A stretch of DNA of 64,000 nt from Salinicola sp. GTDB lineage: Bacteria; Pseudomonadota; Gammaproteobacteria; Pseudomonadales; Halomonadaceae. Location of the stretch: contig NZNW01000065.1 in the NCBI GenBank assembly GCA_002695065.1, positions 34,387 to 98,386 on the forward strand, written 5' to 3'. The position numbers and the translations under genes were made by a program. Shown in pieces: positions 1 through 8,463 of the stretch. Below the pieces are notes generated by a model. That model was not told where the DNA came from. It did not search any database and saw only the letters and a list, made by a program, of their open reading frames with translations. Position 1 is the stretch's first letter. Every line of letters begins with the position of its first letter.

Positions 1-269
1 ACGGAGAGCCCGACCATCTCGGTCTGCGGTGGCAGCGCGGATTGGATCGTGGCGATCAGGGTGTCGGCAGCGGCATCGACCGGGGCGCCCTCGAGAGCGC
101 GGTCGATCGCTTCTAGCGCGGTGTCGGGCTCGAGGAAGAAATCCCCGGACAGCTGCACCGACGCCAGTCGCCCGTCGCGGACCGTGACATCCGCCACCAG
201 CAGTTTCCCGCCCGGCACCTTGTATTCGCCGTGCCGTATCCCCTCGTCGTCGTTGACCACTTCCGACAT
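1..269 (-). CDS. Partial lipoate-protein ligase accessory-type domain
   Basis: Reading leftward from an ATG at 267-269, an open frame runs off the window edge with 89 codons and no stop. The protein begins MSEVVNDDEGIRHGEYKVPGG and continues with a stretch containing KLLVADVTV and VQLSGDFFLEPD. This 'HGEYKVPGGKL ... SGDFFLEPDEAL' pattern is what I recall for the small accessory domain attached to, or encoded beside, lipoate-protein ligase A in several bacteria, which takes part in lipoate attachment to 2-oxoacid dehydrogenases and GcvH. The catalytic ligase domain is not in the window and may lie to the left. The family call rests on remembered motifs and is moderate; the reading frame itself is convincing. 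Confidence 0.6.
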   Translation of the reverse strand, partial: MSEVVNDDEGIRHGEYKVPGGKLLVADVTVRDGRLASVQLSGDFFLEPDTALEAIDRALEGAPVDAAADTLIATIQSALPPQTEMVGLS

Positions 270-381
270 CGTCTCGCCTCGTCCTGAACGTTCGCAGTGC
301 GGCCAGTATAGCGCTCGCTGGTGGCCGGACGTGCCGATCGAGGGCGGGAAGGCGCGTTATTCATACGAGCGCTTGCAGGAC

Positions 382-624
382 TCAGCGCCAGAAGGCTTGA
401 CGGACCTCCCTATCGACCTGGGCTCGCGTCAATCCGATATCCGCCAGCTGTCGTGCATCCAGTTGTGCCAGCTGCTGACGCGTTCGCCAGCGCTGCCAAG
501 GGCCCAGGCGATAGCTGCGACGTTCGACGGACGGTGCCGTGTCTGGACAGACGCTTGAGGAGGACCGTGTCGGCTTCCAGCGGCTGAAGGTCAGGGAGAG
601 TGAGGAGAGAAGGGCAAGGCGCAT
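382..624 (-). CDS. DUF1127 (YjiS-like) small protein
   Basis: An 80-residue basic protein. The C-terminal part (from about residue 40) is a typical DUF1127 domain: an aromatic/arginine-rich RLGPWQRWRTRQQLAQLD helix followed by ARQLADIGLTRAQVDREV. DUF1127 proteins are short Arg-rich proteins, some implicated in RNA binding and stress or nutrient regulation; the role here is unknown. A GGGAG ribosome-binding site lies about 8 bases before the ATG. It diverges from the MocR regulator at 819. In E. coli, yjiS (DUF1127) also neighbours yjiR (MocR), so the pair looks conserved and yjiS is a probable target of the regulator. The N-terminal 35 residues are less conserved in style, so a shorter start cannot be excluded. 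Confidence 0.8.
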   Translation of the reverse strand: MRLALLSSLSLTFSRWKPTRSSSSVCPDTAPSVERRSYRLGPWQRWRTRQQLAQLDARQLADIGLTRAQVDREVRQAFWR

Positions 625-681
625 GGGACGACTCCCGGTCGCTGAACGATGGGTTCAGGTTACGGTGGGGGAGGCCATGCC

Positions 682-764
682 ATACAGATCCAGAAAAATA
701 CGATACCAAAGATACAGAAACCCGATAAGGTCATCTGTATGCCCGACTTCGCCGTCATCTGTAT
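682..764. promoter_or_regulatory. Array of ATACAGAT half-sites, probable MocR operator
   Basis: The intergenic region between the divergent DUF1127 and MocR genes has four copies of one 8-mer: ATACAGAT at 682-689, ATACAGAA at 712-719, and the reverse complement ATCTGTAT at 733-740 and 757-764. The two inner copies form an inverted repeat with a 13-base spacer. The region is AT-richer than its flanks. Repeated half-sites in a MocR divergent region are the expected operator arrangement, so autoregulation plus control of the DUF1127 gene is inferred. Confidence 0.6.
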
Positions 765-818
765 CGTGAAGCGACGGTCATGAGCATACACAATGAGGAA
801 AAAGCCCCCGGAGGTTCC

Positions 819-2255
819 ATGCACCGCTACGAACGACTGGCCGATCATCTGCGCGAGCGTATCCAGACGGGCTATTACCGACCCGCCGATCGGTTGCCTT
901 CGGTCCGGGCGCTGGCGGCTTCGCATGGCGTCAGCCTATCCACCGTGCAGCACGCTTACCACCAGTTGGAAGATGCCCAACTGATCGAGGCGCGACCCAA
1001 GTCGGGCTACTTCGTCTCGCCGCAGCGGGAGCGGCCGCTGCCGCCACCGGCCGGTCGAACGGCGCAGCGGCCAGTGGAAGTCTCCCAGTGGGAGCAGGTC
1101 CGTGAGGGCACCTGCGTGCTGCCGGATGCCAGCATGCACAATCTGGGCCGCGGGATGCCGGACATCGATGCGCCGACGCTCAAGCCGCTGCTGCGGGCGC
1201 TGTCCCGCGTCAGCCGGCGTCAGGATCTGATCGGGCTCAACTACGATACGCTGCATGGCCGTCCCGAACTGCGCGAGCAGATCGCGCGACTCGCGACCGG
1301 TCACGGCTGCCGGCTGCACCCCGACGACATCGTGGTCACCACCGGCTGTCACGAGGCGATCTCGATCGCCATGCGCGCGGTGTGCGAGCCCGGCGGCATC
1401 ATCGCGGTGGATTCGCCGAGCTTCTATGGTGCGCTGCAGTCGATTCGCGCCTACGGCATGAAGGCGATGGAGATCCCCACCGATCCCGACACCGGGATCA
1501 GCCTGGAGGCGCTGGAGCTGGCCCTGGAGCAGTGGCCGATCCGGGCCATCCAGGTGACGCCGACCTGCAACAATCCGCTGGGCTATACGCTGTCGCTCGA
1601 ACGCAAGCGAGCGCTCTACGCCCTGGCGCAGCGCTTCGATGTGGCGATCATCGAAGACGACGTCTACGGCGATCTCAGCTACGCCTTTCCACGGCCGGCG
1701 ACGATCAAGTCGTTCGACGAGGATGGTCGGGTGCTGTTGTGCAGTTCGTTTTCCAAGACCCTGGCCCCGGGGCTGCGCATCGGTTGGATCGTGCCTGGCC
1801 GCTATCACGAGCGGGCGCTGCACATGAAGTACGTCGGTACCGGCGCCACCGCCACCCACGGGCAGATGGCGGTGGCGGAGTTCATCCGCGAGGGGCACCA
1901 CGATCCGCACCTGCGCCGGATGCGGGCCCAGTATCAGCGCAATCGCAACCTGATGCTGGACGTGATCGCCGACGCCTTTCCGGCCTCGACCCGGGTCAGC
2001 TACCCGGCCGGGGGCTTCATGCTATGGCTGCAGTGCGAGGGGGATATCGACACCGTCGCGCTCAACGAGCGGCTGATGGCGGAGGAGATTCGTATCGCCC
2101 CCGGTGTGATGTTCTCCGCCACCGGCAAGTACCGTCACTGCTTGCGTCTCAACCACGCCGTGTTCGACGTCGCGATCGCCCGGGCGGTGGCGCGGGTAGG
2201 TGAAATGGTGGGCGAGCAGGCGAGCGAGGGGTGCCGACCCAGGCGCCTGGCCTGA
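819..2255 (+). CDS. MocR-family PLP-dependent transcriptional regulator (YjiR-like)
   Basis: A 478-residue protein of typical MocR length (about 470). An N-terminal GntR winged helix (residues about 1-70, with RYERLADHLRERIQTGYYRP and DRLPSVRALAASHGVSLSTV) joins a fold-type I aminotransferase-like domain (about 110-470). The PLP-binding lysine is in the SSFSKTLAPGLRIGW motif near residue 311, and the cofactor pocket motif IQVTPTCNNPLG is present. The start at 819 is chosen because GGAGG (810-814) sits 4 bases upstream; an in-frame ATG at 780 has no such site. The divergent DUF1127 gene and the half-site array suggest it regulates that gene and itself. The effector is unknown. Confidence 0.85.
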   Translation: MHRYERLADHLRERIQTGYYRPADRLPSVRALAASHGVSLSTVQHAYHQLEDAQLIEARPKSGYFVSPQRERPLPPPAGRTAQRPVEVSQWEQVREGTCVLPDASMHNLGRGMPDIDAPTLKPLLRALSRVSRRQDLIGLNYDTLHGRPELREQIARLATGHGCRLHPDDIVVTTGCHEAISIAMRAVCEPGGIIAVDSPSFYGALQSIRAYGMKAMEIPTDPDTGISLEALELALEQWPIRAIQVTPTCNNPLGYTLSLERKRALYALAQRFDVAIIEDDVYGDLSYAFPRPATIKSFDEDGRVLLCSSFSKTLAPGLRIGWIVPGRYHERALHMKYVGTGATATHGQMAVAEFIREGHHDPHLRRMRAQYQRNRNLMLDVIADAFPASTRVSYPAGGFMLWLQCEGDIDTVALNERLMAEEIRIAPGVMFSATGKYRHCLRLNHAVFDVAIARAVARVGEMVGEQASEGCRPRRLA

Positions 2256-2299
2256 GACATCTGGCCCGGCCGCTGGCGAAAATCCCGGTAAGCCTATTC

Positions 2300-2325
2300 G
2301 GCTCAAAAAATGAGCCATATATGGC
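2300..2325. repeat. Two short adjoining palindromes in the yjiR-mnmE convergent gap
   Basis: GGCTCA-aaaaa-TGAGCC (2300-2316) abuts the palindrome GCCATATATGGC (2314-2325). They lie between the 3' ends of two convergent genes. Neither arm is followed by a good T tract, so a terminator role is only possible. Confidence 0.3.
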
Positions 2326-2348
2326 CTCCATTCGGCTCACTTGCCGTT

Positions 2349-3740
2349 TTACTTGCCGATGCAGAAGCTGCCGAAGATTTCGCCGAGCAGGTCGTCGGCG
2401 GTGAACTCGCCGGTGATCTCGTTGAGCGACTGCTGGGCGTCGCGCAGATCCTCGGCCAGCAGTTCGCCGGCGGCGGCGCCCTCGAGCTGGGCAGTGCCGT
2501 TGGCCAGTGCCTGGGCCGCCCGTTCGAGAGCGTCGAGATGGCGTCGGCGGGCGGAGAAGCGGCCTTCGGTGGTGGCGTCGAAGCCCATCACCGCCTTGAG
2601 ATGCGCTTTCAGGTTATCCACACCTGCACCGGTCTCCGCCGAGATTCGGATCACCGGAGGCGTTGTGGACAAGTCGACGTCGCTGCCTTCGCCGCTCTGA
2701 TCGATCTTGTTGCGCACCAGGGTCAATCGGCCGGGGTCGGGCAGGCGCTCGACGAATTCCGGCCAGATCTTCACGGGGTCGAGCGACGCCGTCTCGCGTC
2801 CGTCGACCAGCAGCAGCACCCGATCCGCCTTCTCGATCTCCGCCCAGGCGCGCTGGACGCCGATCCTTTCCACGGCATCCGGCGTGTCGCGCAGGCCGGC
2901 GGTATCGATCACGTGCAGTGGCATGCCGTCGAGATGGATATGCTCGCGCAGCACATCGCGGGTGGTTCCCTCGATCTCGGTGACGATGGCGCTGTCGCGC
3001 TCGGTGAGCCGGTTGAGCAGGCTCGACTTGCCGGCGTTGGGTCGCCCGGCGATCACCACGTTCATGCCCTCGCGCATCAGCGAACCCTGATTGGCGGCGG
3101 CACGGACGGTTTCCAGCGTCTGGCGCAGCGTTGCCAGCCTGGCGGCGACCACGCCGTCGGCGAGGAAGTCGATCTCCTCCTCGGGGAAGTCGATGGCGGC
3201 TTCGACGTAGAGACGCAGCTGGATCAACTCGCTGACCAGCTGCGAGACGCGCTGCGAGAATTCGCCCTGTAGCGAACGCAGCGCATTTTCCGCCGCGGCC
3301 CGTGAGCTGGCGTCGATCAGGTCGGCGATCGCCTCGGCCTGGGCCAGGTCGAGCTTGTCGTTGAGGAAGGCGCGCTCCGAGAATTCGCCCGGCCGGGCCA
3401 GCCGTGCGCCCAGTTGCACGCAGCGCTCCAGCAGCATGTCCATCAGTACCGGACCGCCGTGGCCCTGAAGCTCCAGCACGTCCTCGCCGGTGAAGGAGTG
3501 GGGGCCGGGGAAGTAGAGGGCGATGCCTTCGTCGATGACGCTACCATCGCCGTGGAACGGCCCGTAATGAGCGTAACGCGGCGTCGGATGATGCCCGAGA
3601 ATGCGCTCCGCCAGGGCCTTTGCCGACGGCCCCGAAACGCGGACGATGCCGACGCCGCCGCGCCCGGGCGGCGTGGCCAGGGCCGCGATGGTGTCCTGGC
3701 GGTAGAGCGGCGCGTTGGTGGAGGGGGGCGGCGCGTTCAT
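2349..3740 (-). CDS. mnmE: tRNA modification GTPase MnmE (TrmE)
   Basis: A 463-residue protein, matching the family length (about 455). MnmE works with MnmG to add the (carboxymethyl)aminomethyl group to U34 of certain tRNAs, using formyl-tetrahydrofolate. Seen in the sequence: the N-terminal folate-binding start ([25 protein letters not shown]), a G1 loop GRPNAGKSS near residue 230, the EGTTRD switch, DTAGLR, the NKID G4 motif, and the invariant C-terminal CIGK with the catalytic cysteine. GGAGAAG precedes the ATG. The usual partner mnmG and the rsmG-parA-parB block are not beside it here. A perfect DnaA box sequence occurs inside the gene at 2614-2622. Confidence 0.97.
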   Translation of the reverse strand: MNAPPPSTNAPLYRQDTIAALATPPGRGGVGIVRVSGPSAKALAERILGHHPTPRYAHYGPFHGDGSVIDEGIALYFPGPHSFTGEDVLELQGHGGPVLMDMLLERCVQLGARLARPGEFSERAFLNDKLDLAQAEAIADLIDASSRAAAENALRSLQGEFSQRVSQLVSELIQLRLYVEAAIDFPEEEIDFLADGVVAARLATLRQTLETVRAAANQGSLMREGMNVVIAGRPNAGKSSLLNRLTERDSAIVTEIEGTTRDVLREHIHLDGMPLHVIDTAGLRDTPDAVERIGVQRAWAEIEKADRVLLLVDGRETASLDPVKIWPEFVERLPDPGRLTLVRNKIDQSGEGSDVDLSTTPPVIRISAETGAGVDNLKAHLKAVMGFDATTEGRFSARRRHLDALERAAQALANGTAQLEGAAAGELLAEDLRDAQQSLNEITGEFTADDLLGEIFGSFCIGK

Positions 3741-3840
3741 GAGCTTCTCCGAGAATCGATGTCGTGGCCGACTTGGCAGGCATTGTCCGGGGGCGCTCCG
3801 TGGAATGCCAGCGCTGAAAAGCCAGATCCTGAAACGCCAG

Positions 3841-3860
3841 ACCCCCGCCGGGGCGGGGGT
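3841..3860 (-). terminator. GC-rich hairpin after yidC
   Basis: The arms ACCCCCGCC (3841-3849) and GGCGGGGGT (3852-3860) form a strong stem just downstream of the yidC stop on the minus strand, within the yidC-mnmE gap. The tract after it, in the direction of transcription, is only weakly T-rich, so termination may be partial, allowing read-through into mnmE. Confidence 0.5.
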
Positions 3861-3884
3861 CTGGAGGTGCGGGGGAGATCCGTG

Positions 3885-5573
3885 TCAGCCCTTGGCTTTC
3901 ACGGCCTTGCCGTTGCCGGCATCCTCCTTGAGCACCTTGTTGGTGATGAACCACTGCTGCAGGATCGAAATCGAGTTGTTCACGATCCAGTAGATCACCA
4001 GGCCGGCCGGGAACCACAGGAAGAAGAAGGTGAAGACGACCGGCAGCATCTTCATGATCTTCGCCTGCATCGGGTCCGGCGGGGTCGGATTCAGGAACTG
4101 CTGCAACAGCATGGTGCCGCCCATGATGATCGGCAGGATGAAGTACGGGTCCTTGGCCGAGAGATCGTTGATCCACAGCATGAACGGCGCGTGGCGCAGT
4201 TCGACCGACTCCATCAGCATCCAGTAGAGCGCGATGAACACCGGCATCTGAATGACCATCGGCAGGCAGCCTCCCAGAGGATTGATCTTCTCCTTCTGGT
4301 AGAACTTCATCATCTCCTGCGACATGCGCTGGCGATCGTCGCCGTACTGCTCCTTGAGCCGTTTCATCTCCGGGCCCATCTTGCGCATCCGCGCCATCGA
4401 CTTGTAGGCCTTGGCGGCGAGCGGGAACAGCACGATCTTGACGCAGACGGTCAGCAGGACGATGGACCAGCCCCAGTTGCCGATCAGGCCATGGATCTTC
4501 TCCAGCAGCCAGAACAGCGGGTTGGCCAGGAACCATAGCCAGCCGAAGTCGACGGTCAGCTCCAGGTTCGGTGCCACCGCCTCGAGACGGTCCTGGACCT
4601 TCGGGCCCACGAACAGGGTGGCGGCGAGCGTCGCCTGCTGGCCGGGTTCGATGGTCCGGTTGGGTCCGGCAAAGGCGGCGACGGTGCGGTCGCGATTGTC
4701 GACGTTGCCGTAGTAGAGGTTCTGCTGGTCGGGATTCGGCACCCAGGCGGAGGTGAAGTAGTGCTGGATCATCGCGACCCAGCCACCTTTCACGTCGCGG
4801 TTCTGGAAGTTGCCCTTGCGGATATCCTCGAAGTCGACCTTGCTGTACTTCTCGTCCGGCGAGGAGAACGCGGCGCCCAGGAACGAGTGCATGCCGACGC
4901 CCTGGCCGCTGGTTGGGTCGGGACTCTGATCGCGGGCCAACTGGCCGATGAAGCGGGCGGTGACCGGTTGCTGGCTCTCGTTGTCGATCAGGTATTCGAC
5001 CTTGACCGCGTAGTCGTCACGCTTGATGACGAAGCGCTTGACGATATCGACGCCGTTGACGCTGCCATGCAGGTCGACATTGATCGAGTCTTCACCTTCG
5101 CTGAGCTGGTAGCTGTTCTGGTCGGCGGTGAACGGGATCCGGCCGGAGTGGCCCTCGATCTGCAGCCCCGACTTGGCCACGTAGCTGCGCACGTTGTTGT
5201 CGCTGAGCAGAACGAAGGGCGTGTCGGAGTCGAGCGCCTGGTCATGACCGAACAGCGCAGCGTAGACGATATCGCCGCCGTTGGGATTGATGCGCAGGTC
5301 CAGCACGTCGCTCTGAACCTGGATCAGGTTGCTGCCTTTGGCCGGATCGGCGCCGGCAGGCATGTCGTCCTGAATCGGCTTGGCATTGCCGCTGCTGTCC
5401 GTCGGCGCGGACAGGGCGCTGCCCTCGCCGTCATCGCCGTTACCCGATGAAGCGGCCATCTCCGGCGCCGGGTTGTTCACGACATGCTGACCGTAGTCCT
5501 GATTCCACTGCATGATCAGCAGGTAGGCCAGCACGGCCAACGGAATCACGAAAAGGAGTCGTTTCAAATCCAT
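3885..5573 (-). CDS. yidC: Membrane protein insertase YidC
   Basis: A 562-residue inner-membrane protein of the long gram-negative YidC type, which inserts and folds membrane proteins alone or with SecYEG. It has an N-terminal signal-anchor (MDLKRLLFVIPLAVLAYLLIM), a low-complexity linker, a large periplasmic beta-domain (about 80-330), and the conserved C-terminal insertase core: helices around NWGWSIVLLTVCVKIVLFPL, the cytoplasmic MARMRKMGPEMKRLKEQYGDD hairpin, then PLGGCLPMVIQMPVFIALYWML and the last two membrane helices ending in a Lys-rich tail. It lies downstream of rnpA in the classic rpmH-rnpA-yidC order, but without yidD between rnpA and yidC. Confidence 0.98.
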   Translation of the reverse strand: MDLKRLLFVIPLAVLAYLLIMQWNQDYGQHVVNNPAPEMAASSGNGDDGEGSALSAPTDSSGNAKPIQDDMPAGADPAKGSNLIQVQSDVLDLRINPNGGDIVYAALFGHDQALDSDTPFVLLSDNNVRSYVAKSGLQIEGHSGRIPFTADQNSYQLSEGEDSINVDLHGSVNGVDIVKRFVIKRDDYAVKVEYLIDNESQQPVTARFIGQLARDQSPDPTSGQGVGMHSFLGAAFSSPDEKYSKVDFEDIRKGNFQNRDVKGGWVAMIQHYFTSAWVPNPDQQNLYYGNVDNRDRTVAAFAGPNRTIEPGQQATLAATLFVGPKVQDRLEAVAPNLELTVDFGWLWFLANPLFWLLEKIHGLIGNWGWSIVLLTVCVKIVLFPLAAKAYKSMARMRKMGPEMKRLKEQYGDDRQRMSQEMMKFYQKEKINPLGGCLPMVIQMPVFIALYWMLMESVELRHAPFMLWINDLSAKDPYFILPIIMGGTMLLQQFLNPTPPDPMQAKIMKMLPVVFTFFFLWFPAGLVIYWIVNNSISILQQWFITNKVLKEDAGNGKAVKAKG

Positions 5574-5628
5574 ATAGGGGTCTGCCCGGTAAGGGAATGG
5601 GTCGGTGGGCGCCGGGCATCGGCGATCG

Positions 5629-5647
5629 ACCGGCGAAGTACGCCGGT
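5629..5647 (-). repeat. Intercistronic hairpin between rnpA and yidC
   Basis: A perfect 7-base inverted repeat, ACCGGCG (5629-5635) and CGCCGGT (5641-5647) with a 5-base loop, lies in the 105-base rnpA-yidC gap where yidD would normally be. No T tract follows, so it is more likely a processing or stability element than a terminator. Confidence 0.4.
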
Positions 5648-5678
5648 GCTCCCCGGCCTTTGGCGCGGGGATGTCCGA

Positions 5679-6062
5679 TCAGGAAGACGAAACGTCTTGA
5701 CGCATCTGGCGAGCGGACTTCTCCAGACGTCGCCACATGCCATCGAGCTGGCGGGCGACGCTGGCGTTGTCCAGCTCATGTACCCCTCGTCGCGCGAGTA
5801 TGACGATATCCACTGCCGGTAAACGATGCTGTTGATGGCGAATGGACTCGCGCACGAGGCGCTTGAGACGATTGCGGTCGACGGCACGGCGCACGTTCTT
5901 CTTGCTGAAGATCAACCCGATCCGTGGATGGCCCAACGCGTTGGGTCGGGCCAACGCCAGCAATCCTTTACCATGGACCTTGTAGGGAGCGTGGTCGAAG
6001 ACGTGCTTGTAGTCCCCGGCATTCAGCAACCGCAGTTGCCGGGGAAAACGCTGATCGGACAC
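5679..6062 (-). CDS. rnpA: Ribonuclease P protein component
   Basis: A 127-residue basic protein that supports the catalytic RNA of RNase P in 5' maturation of tRNAs. It carries the typical start FPRQLRLLNAGDYKHVF, the central IGLIFSKKNVRRAVDRNRLKRLVRESIR (the RNR signature helix), and DIVILARRGV. Translation appears to begin at a GTG (6060-6062), 11 bases after the rpmH stop, so the two are almost certainly cotranscribed and perhaps translationally coupled, as in most bacteria. Length matches the family (about 115-135). Confidence 0.96.
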   Translation of the reverse strand: MSDQRFPRQLRLLNAGDYKHVFDHAPYKVHGKGLLALARPNALGHPRIGLIFSKKNVRRAVDRNRLKRLVRESIRHQQHRLPAVDIVILARRGVHELDNASVARQLDGMWRRLEKSARQMRQDVSSS

Positions 6063-6073
6063 CCGGCGTCCGA

Positions 6074-6208
6074 TCAGGCGCTCAGGCGTTTGCGGCCTTT
6101 GGCACGGCGACGGGCAATGACCTGGCGGCCGTTCTTGGTGGCCATGCGGGCGCGAAAACCGTGGACGCGCTTACGCTTCAGAACGCTGGGCTGGAAGGTG
6201 CGTTTCAT
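6074..6208 (-). CDS. rpmH: 50S ribosomal protein L34
   Basis: A 44-residue, very basic protein: [20 protein letters not shown], then [20 protein letters not shown] and RLSA. This is a full-length, textbook bL34 of the large ribosomal subunit. It is the first gene of the leftward rpmH-rnpA-yidC-mnmE group and borders the origin region. A well-formed promoter (6309-6337) lies about 100 bases upstream. Confidence 0.98.
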   Translation of the reverse strand: MKRTFQPSVLKRKRVHGFRARMATKNGRQVIARRRAKGRKRLSA

Positions 6209-6308
6209 AGCTACTGATTCCCAATTAGTTGATTTCTAAAGAAAACTGGTTGAAGCGGGATGCCCGACGCGTTTGCGGGAAGCGGGCTCACTCGACTCAA
6301 GAGCGGGA

Positions 6309-6337
6309 ATTCTAGTGAATCCGCGGTTCGGGTGCAA
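6309..6337 (-). promoter_or_regulatory. Sigma-70 promoter for rpmH
   Basis: On the minus strand, TTGCAC (6332-6337) and TAGAAT (6309-6314) are separated by exactly 17 bases. The DnaA box at 6350-6358 lies 13 bases upstream of the -35 element, so DnaA binding could influence rpmH transcription (inference). Confidence 0.65.
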
Positions 6338-6739
6338 TTTTTCCGTGAATTATCCACACCCCGTTGTGAGTGAATCCCCGACCGTCGCGCCTCTGGCTGG
6401 AGCGCGGTGACGTGGGCGGGCATCGACGATTTCCGTGGCGATGCCGGCCACCGGATCCGGGAGTGAGATCGAAGTTCCTCGAGAGTGTCAATCACACCAT
6501 GTGGTTAACGGTGGGGATAACCTTTGTGGATAACCCTATTAAACCATTATATTTCATTGAGTTGATATGATTTTCAGGTTGTGGGGAAGTTGCGCACGAC
6601 CCGTGCATAGGGTGAGGATCGCCAGCCGGGCGGCGAGCTCGTTCCTACCCCTTTTTCCACGTCAATTACCCTGGCCATCCACAGCATTGGCTGCCGTGCG
6701 AGGCAACTTATCCACAATCGTTGGAAAGTCGACTTCGTG

Positions 6740-6768
6740 TGGATAACCTGACAGGCCGACGCTACAAT
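6740..6768 (+). promoter_or_regulatory. Candidate dnaA promoter overlapped by a DnaA box
   Basis: A good -10 TACAAT (6763-6768) has a weaker -35 TGGATA (6740-6745) 17 bases upstream. The -35 lies inside the perfect DnaA box at 6738-6746, an arrangement that fits DnaA autorepression as known in E. coli. The start site would be about 45 bases before the GTG. Confidence 0.5.
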
Positions 6769-6817
6769 GTGCGGCCGTTTTTTCCATTCTCTTTCTCTCA
6801 ACGTTCGGTGAGGTCGT

Positions 6818-8296
6818 GTGTCTGTCGCTCTCTGGCAACAATGTCTGAACTCGCTGCAGGATGAGTTGAGCTCTCAGCAATTCAACACCTGGATTCGTCC
6901 TCTGCAGGCGGAGGACGGCGAAGTGGACGAACTCTGTCTGCTGGCCCCCAATCGCTTCGTCCGTGATTGGGTCAGCGACAAGTACCTGAAGCGGATCAAC
7001 GAACTGTTGCGCGAAGTTGCCTCCAGCAGCAAGCCTCCCAAGGTCCACCTGACGGTGGGGAGCCGGCGGGCCGCAGCGGTGTCGCCGCGAGACCTGGGGG
7101 CGCCGGTTTCCGCCCCGAGTCGCCAGCCTCAGCGATCCACGGCGCCGGGGGTACAGACGAGCCCGCGCTCGAACGAGGCGGCCGAGGAGAAGCAGCTCGA
7201 TCGAACGCGTGAGCGCGAGGAGGGCGGGCGACGCAGCAACGAGCGCCAGGTGCAGGTCGAGGGGAGTCTCAAGCACGGCAGCGGACTCAATCCCAACTTC
7301 ACCTTCGAAACCTTCGTCGAGGGCAAGTCGAACCAGCTGGCGCGGGCCGCCTCGCGTCAGGTCTCCGAGAACCCCGGCGGGGCCTACAATCCACTGTTCC
7401 TCTACGGAGGCGTGGGGCTGGGCAAGACCCACCTGATGCATGCCGTGGGCAACCATCTCGCGGGTCTCAGGGACAACGCCAAGGTGGTCTATCTCCACTC
7501 GGAGCGCTTCGTCGCCGACATGGTCAAGGCGCTGCAGCTCAACGCGATCAATGATTTCAAGCGTTTCTATCGTAGCGTCGATGCGCTGCTGATCGACGAT
7601 ATCCAGTTCTTTGCCGGCAAGGAGCGCTCTCAGGAGGAGTTCTTCCACACGTTCAACGCCTTGCTGGAAGGCGGGCAGCAGATGATCCTGACCTCGGATC
7701 GCTATCCCAAGGAGATCAGCGGCGTCGAGGAGCGGCTGAAGTCGCGCTTCGGCTGGGGGCTGACGGTGGCGATCGAGCCGCCGGAACTCGAAACCCGAGT
7801 GGCGATACTGATGAAGAAGGCGGATCAGGCCGAGGTCGATCTGCCCCACGATGCGGCGTTCTTTATCGCCCAGAAGATCCGCTCCAACGTGCGCGAGCTG
7901 GAAGGGGCGCTCAAGAAGGTGATCGCCGACTCCCACTTCATGGGCAAGCCGATCACCCAGGATTTCATCCGCGAGTCGCTCAAGGATCTGCTGGCGCTGC
8001 AGGACAAGCAGGTCGGGATCGAGAACATCCAGCGTACGGTGGCGGAGTACTACAAGATCAAGCTGGCCGACCTGCTCTCCAAACGCCGCTCACGTTCGGT
8101 GGCGCGGCCGCGCCAGGTGGCGATGGCGCTGGCCAAGGAGCTGACCAACCACAGCTTGCCCGAGATTGGCGACGCCTTCGGCGGCCGCGACCACACGACG
8201 GTGCTGCACGCCTGTCGCAAGGTCGTGGCGCTCAAGGAAGAGAGCGCGGATATCCGCGAGGACTACAAGAATCTGATGCGATTGCTGACCAGTTGA
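6818..8296 (+). CDS. dnaA: Chromosomal replication initiator DnaA
   Basis: A 492-residue AAA+ initiator that binds DnaA boxes, melts oriC and loads DnaB. Domain I ([29 protein letters not shown]) is followed by a long variable domain II (about 85-160, rich in Arg/Ser/Glu). Domain III has Walker [10 protein letters not shown] near residue 200 and Walker [10 protein letters not shown] near 258. Domain IV has the DNA-binding signature ending ...[16 protein letters not shown]. The start is a GTG at 6818 preceded by GGTGAGG. It heads the dnaA-dnaN-recF-gyrB series; a 167-base gap before dnaN includes a 7-base inverted repeat (8359-8365 / 8389-8395). Confidence 0.99.
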   Translation: MSVALWQQCLNSLQDELSSQQFNTWIRPLQAEDGEVDELCLLAPNRFVRDWVSDKYLKRINELLREVASSSKPPKVHLTVGSRRAAAVSPRDLGAPVSAPSRQPQRSTAPGVQTSPRSNEAAEEKQLDRTREREEGGRRSNERQVQVEGSLKHGSGLNPNFTFETFVEGKSNQLARAASRQVSENPGGAYNPLFLYGGVGLGKTHLMHAVGNHLAGLRDNAKVVYLHSERFVADMVKALQLNAINDFKRFYRSVDALLIDDIQFFAGKERSQEEFFHTFNALLEGGQQMILTSDRYPKEISGVEERLKSRFGWGLTVAIEPPELETRVAILMKKADQAEVDLPHDAAFFIAQKIRSNVRELEGALKKVIADSHFMGKPITQDFIRESLKDLLALQDKQVGIENIQRTVAEYYKIKLADLLSKRRSRSVARPRQVAMALAKELTNHSLPEIGDAFGGRDHTTVLHACRKVVALKEESADIREDYKNLMRLLTS

Positions 8297-8463
8297 GTCG
8301 ACGTGGGGCGAATTCCCTGGCCGCGGGGATTGCTAGCGACGCCCGGCACGGCAAGAATGGGACGGCGCGGCCCGACGGTTTTCCTCGTCCGTCCCATGAC
8401 TCAAAGCGATCCACCGGTTACCGGATTCAACTTCAGGCTTATTGAACCAACAACGGAGCCCCA

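Larger units (their letters stand above)
6209..6817. other. oriC: oriC region between rpmH and dnaA
   Basis: A 609-base non-coding stretch between divergent rpmH and dnaA. It has four perfect DnaA boxes: TTATCCACA at 6350-6358 and 6708-6716, and the reverse form TGTGGATAA at 6525-6533 and 6738-6746. Near-matches occur at 6500-6508 (TGTGGTTAA) and 6512-6520 (TGGGGATAA). An AT-rich run at about 6535-6580 is a candidate unwinding element next to the middle box cluster. The rpmH-oriC-dnaA arrangement is the usual one in pseudomonads and relatives. The exact minimal origin cannot be delimited by eye. Confidence 0.88.

Noticed and set aside
2256..2348. A rho-independent terminator between the MocR gene and mnmE
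   Set aside because: The short stems lack a following T tract in either direction, so only a small repeat is reported.
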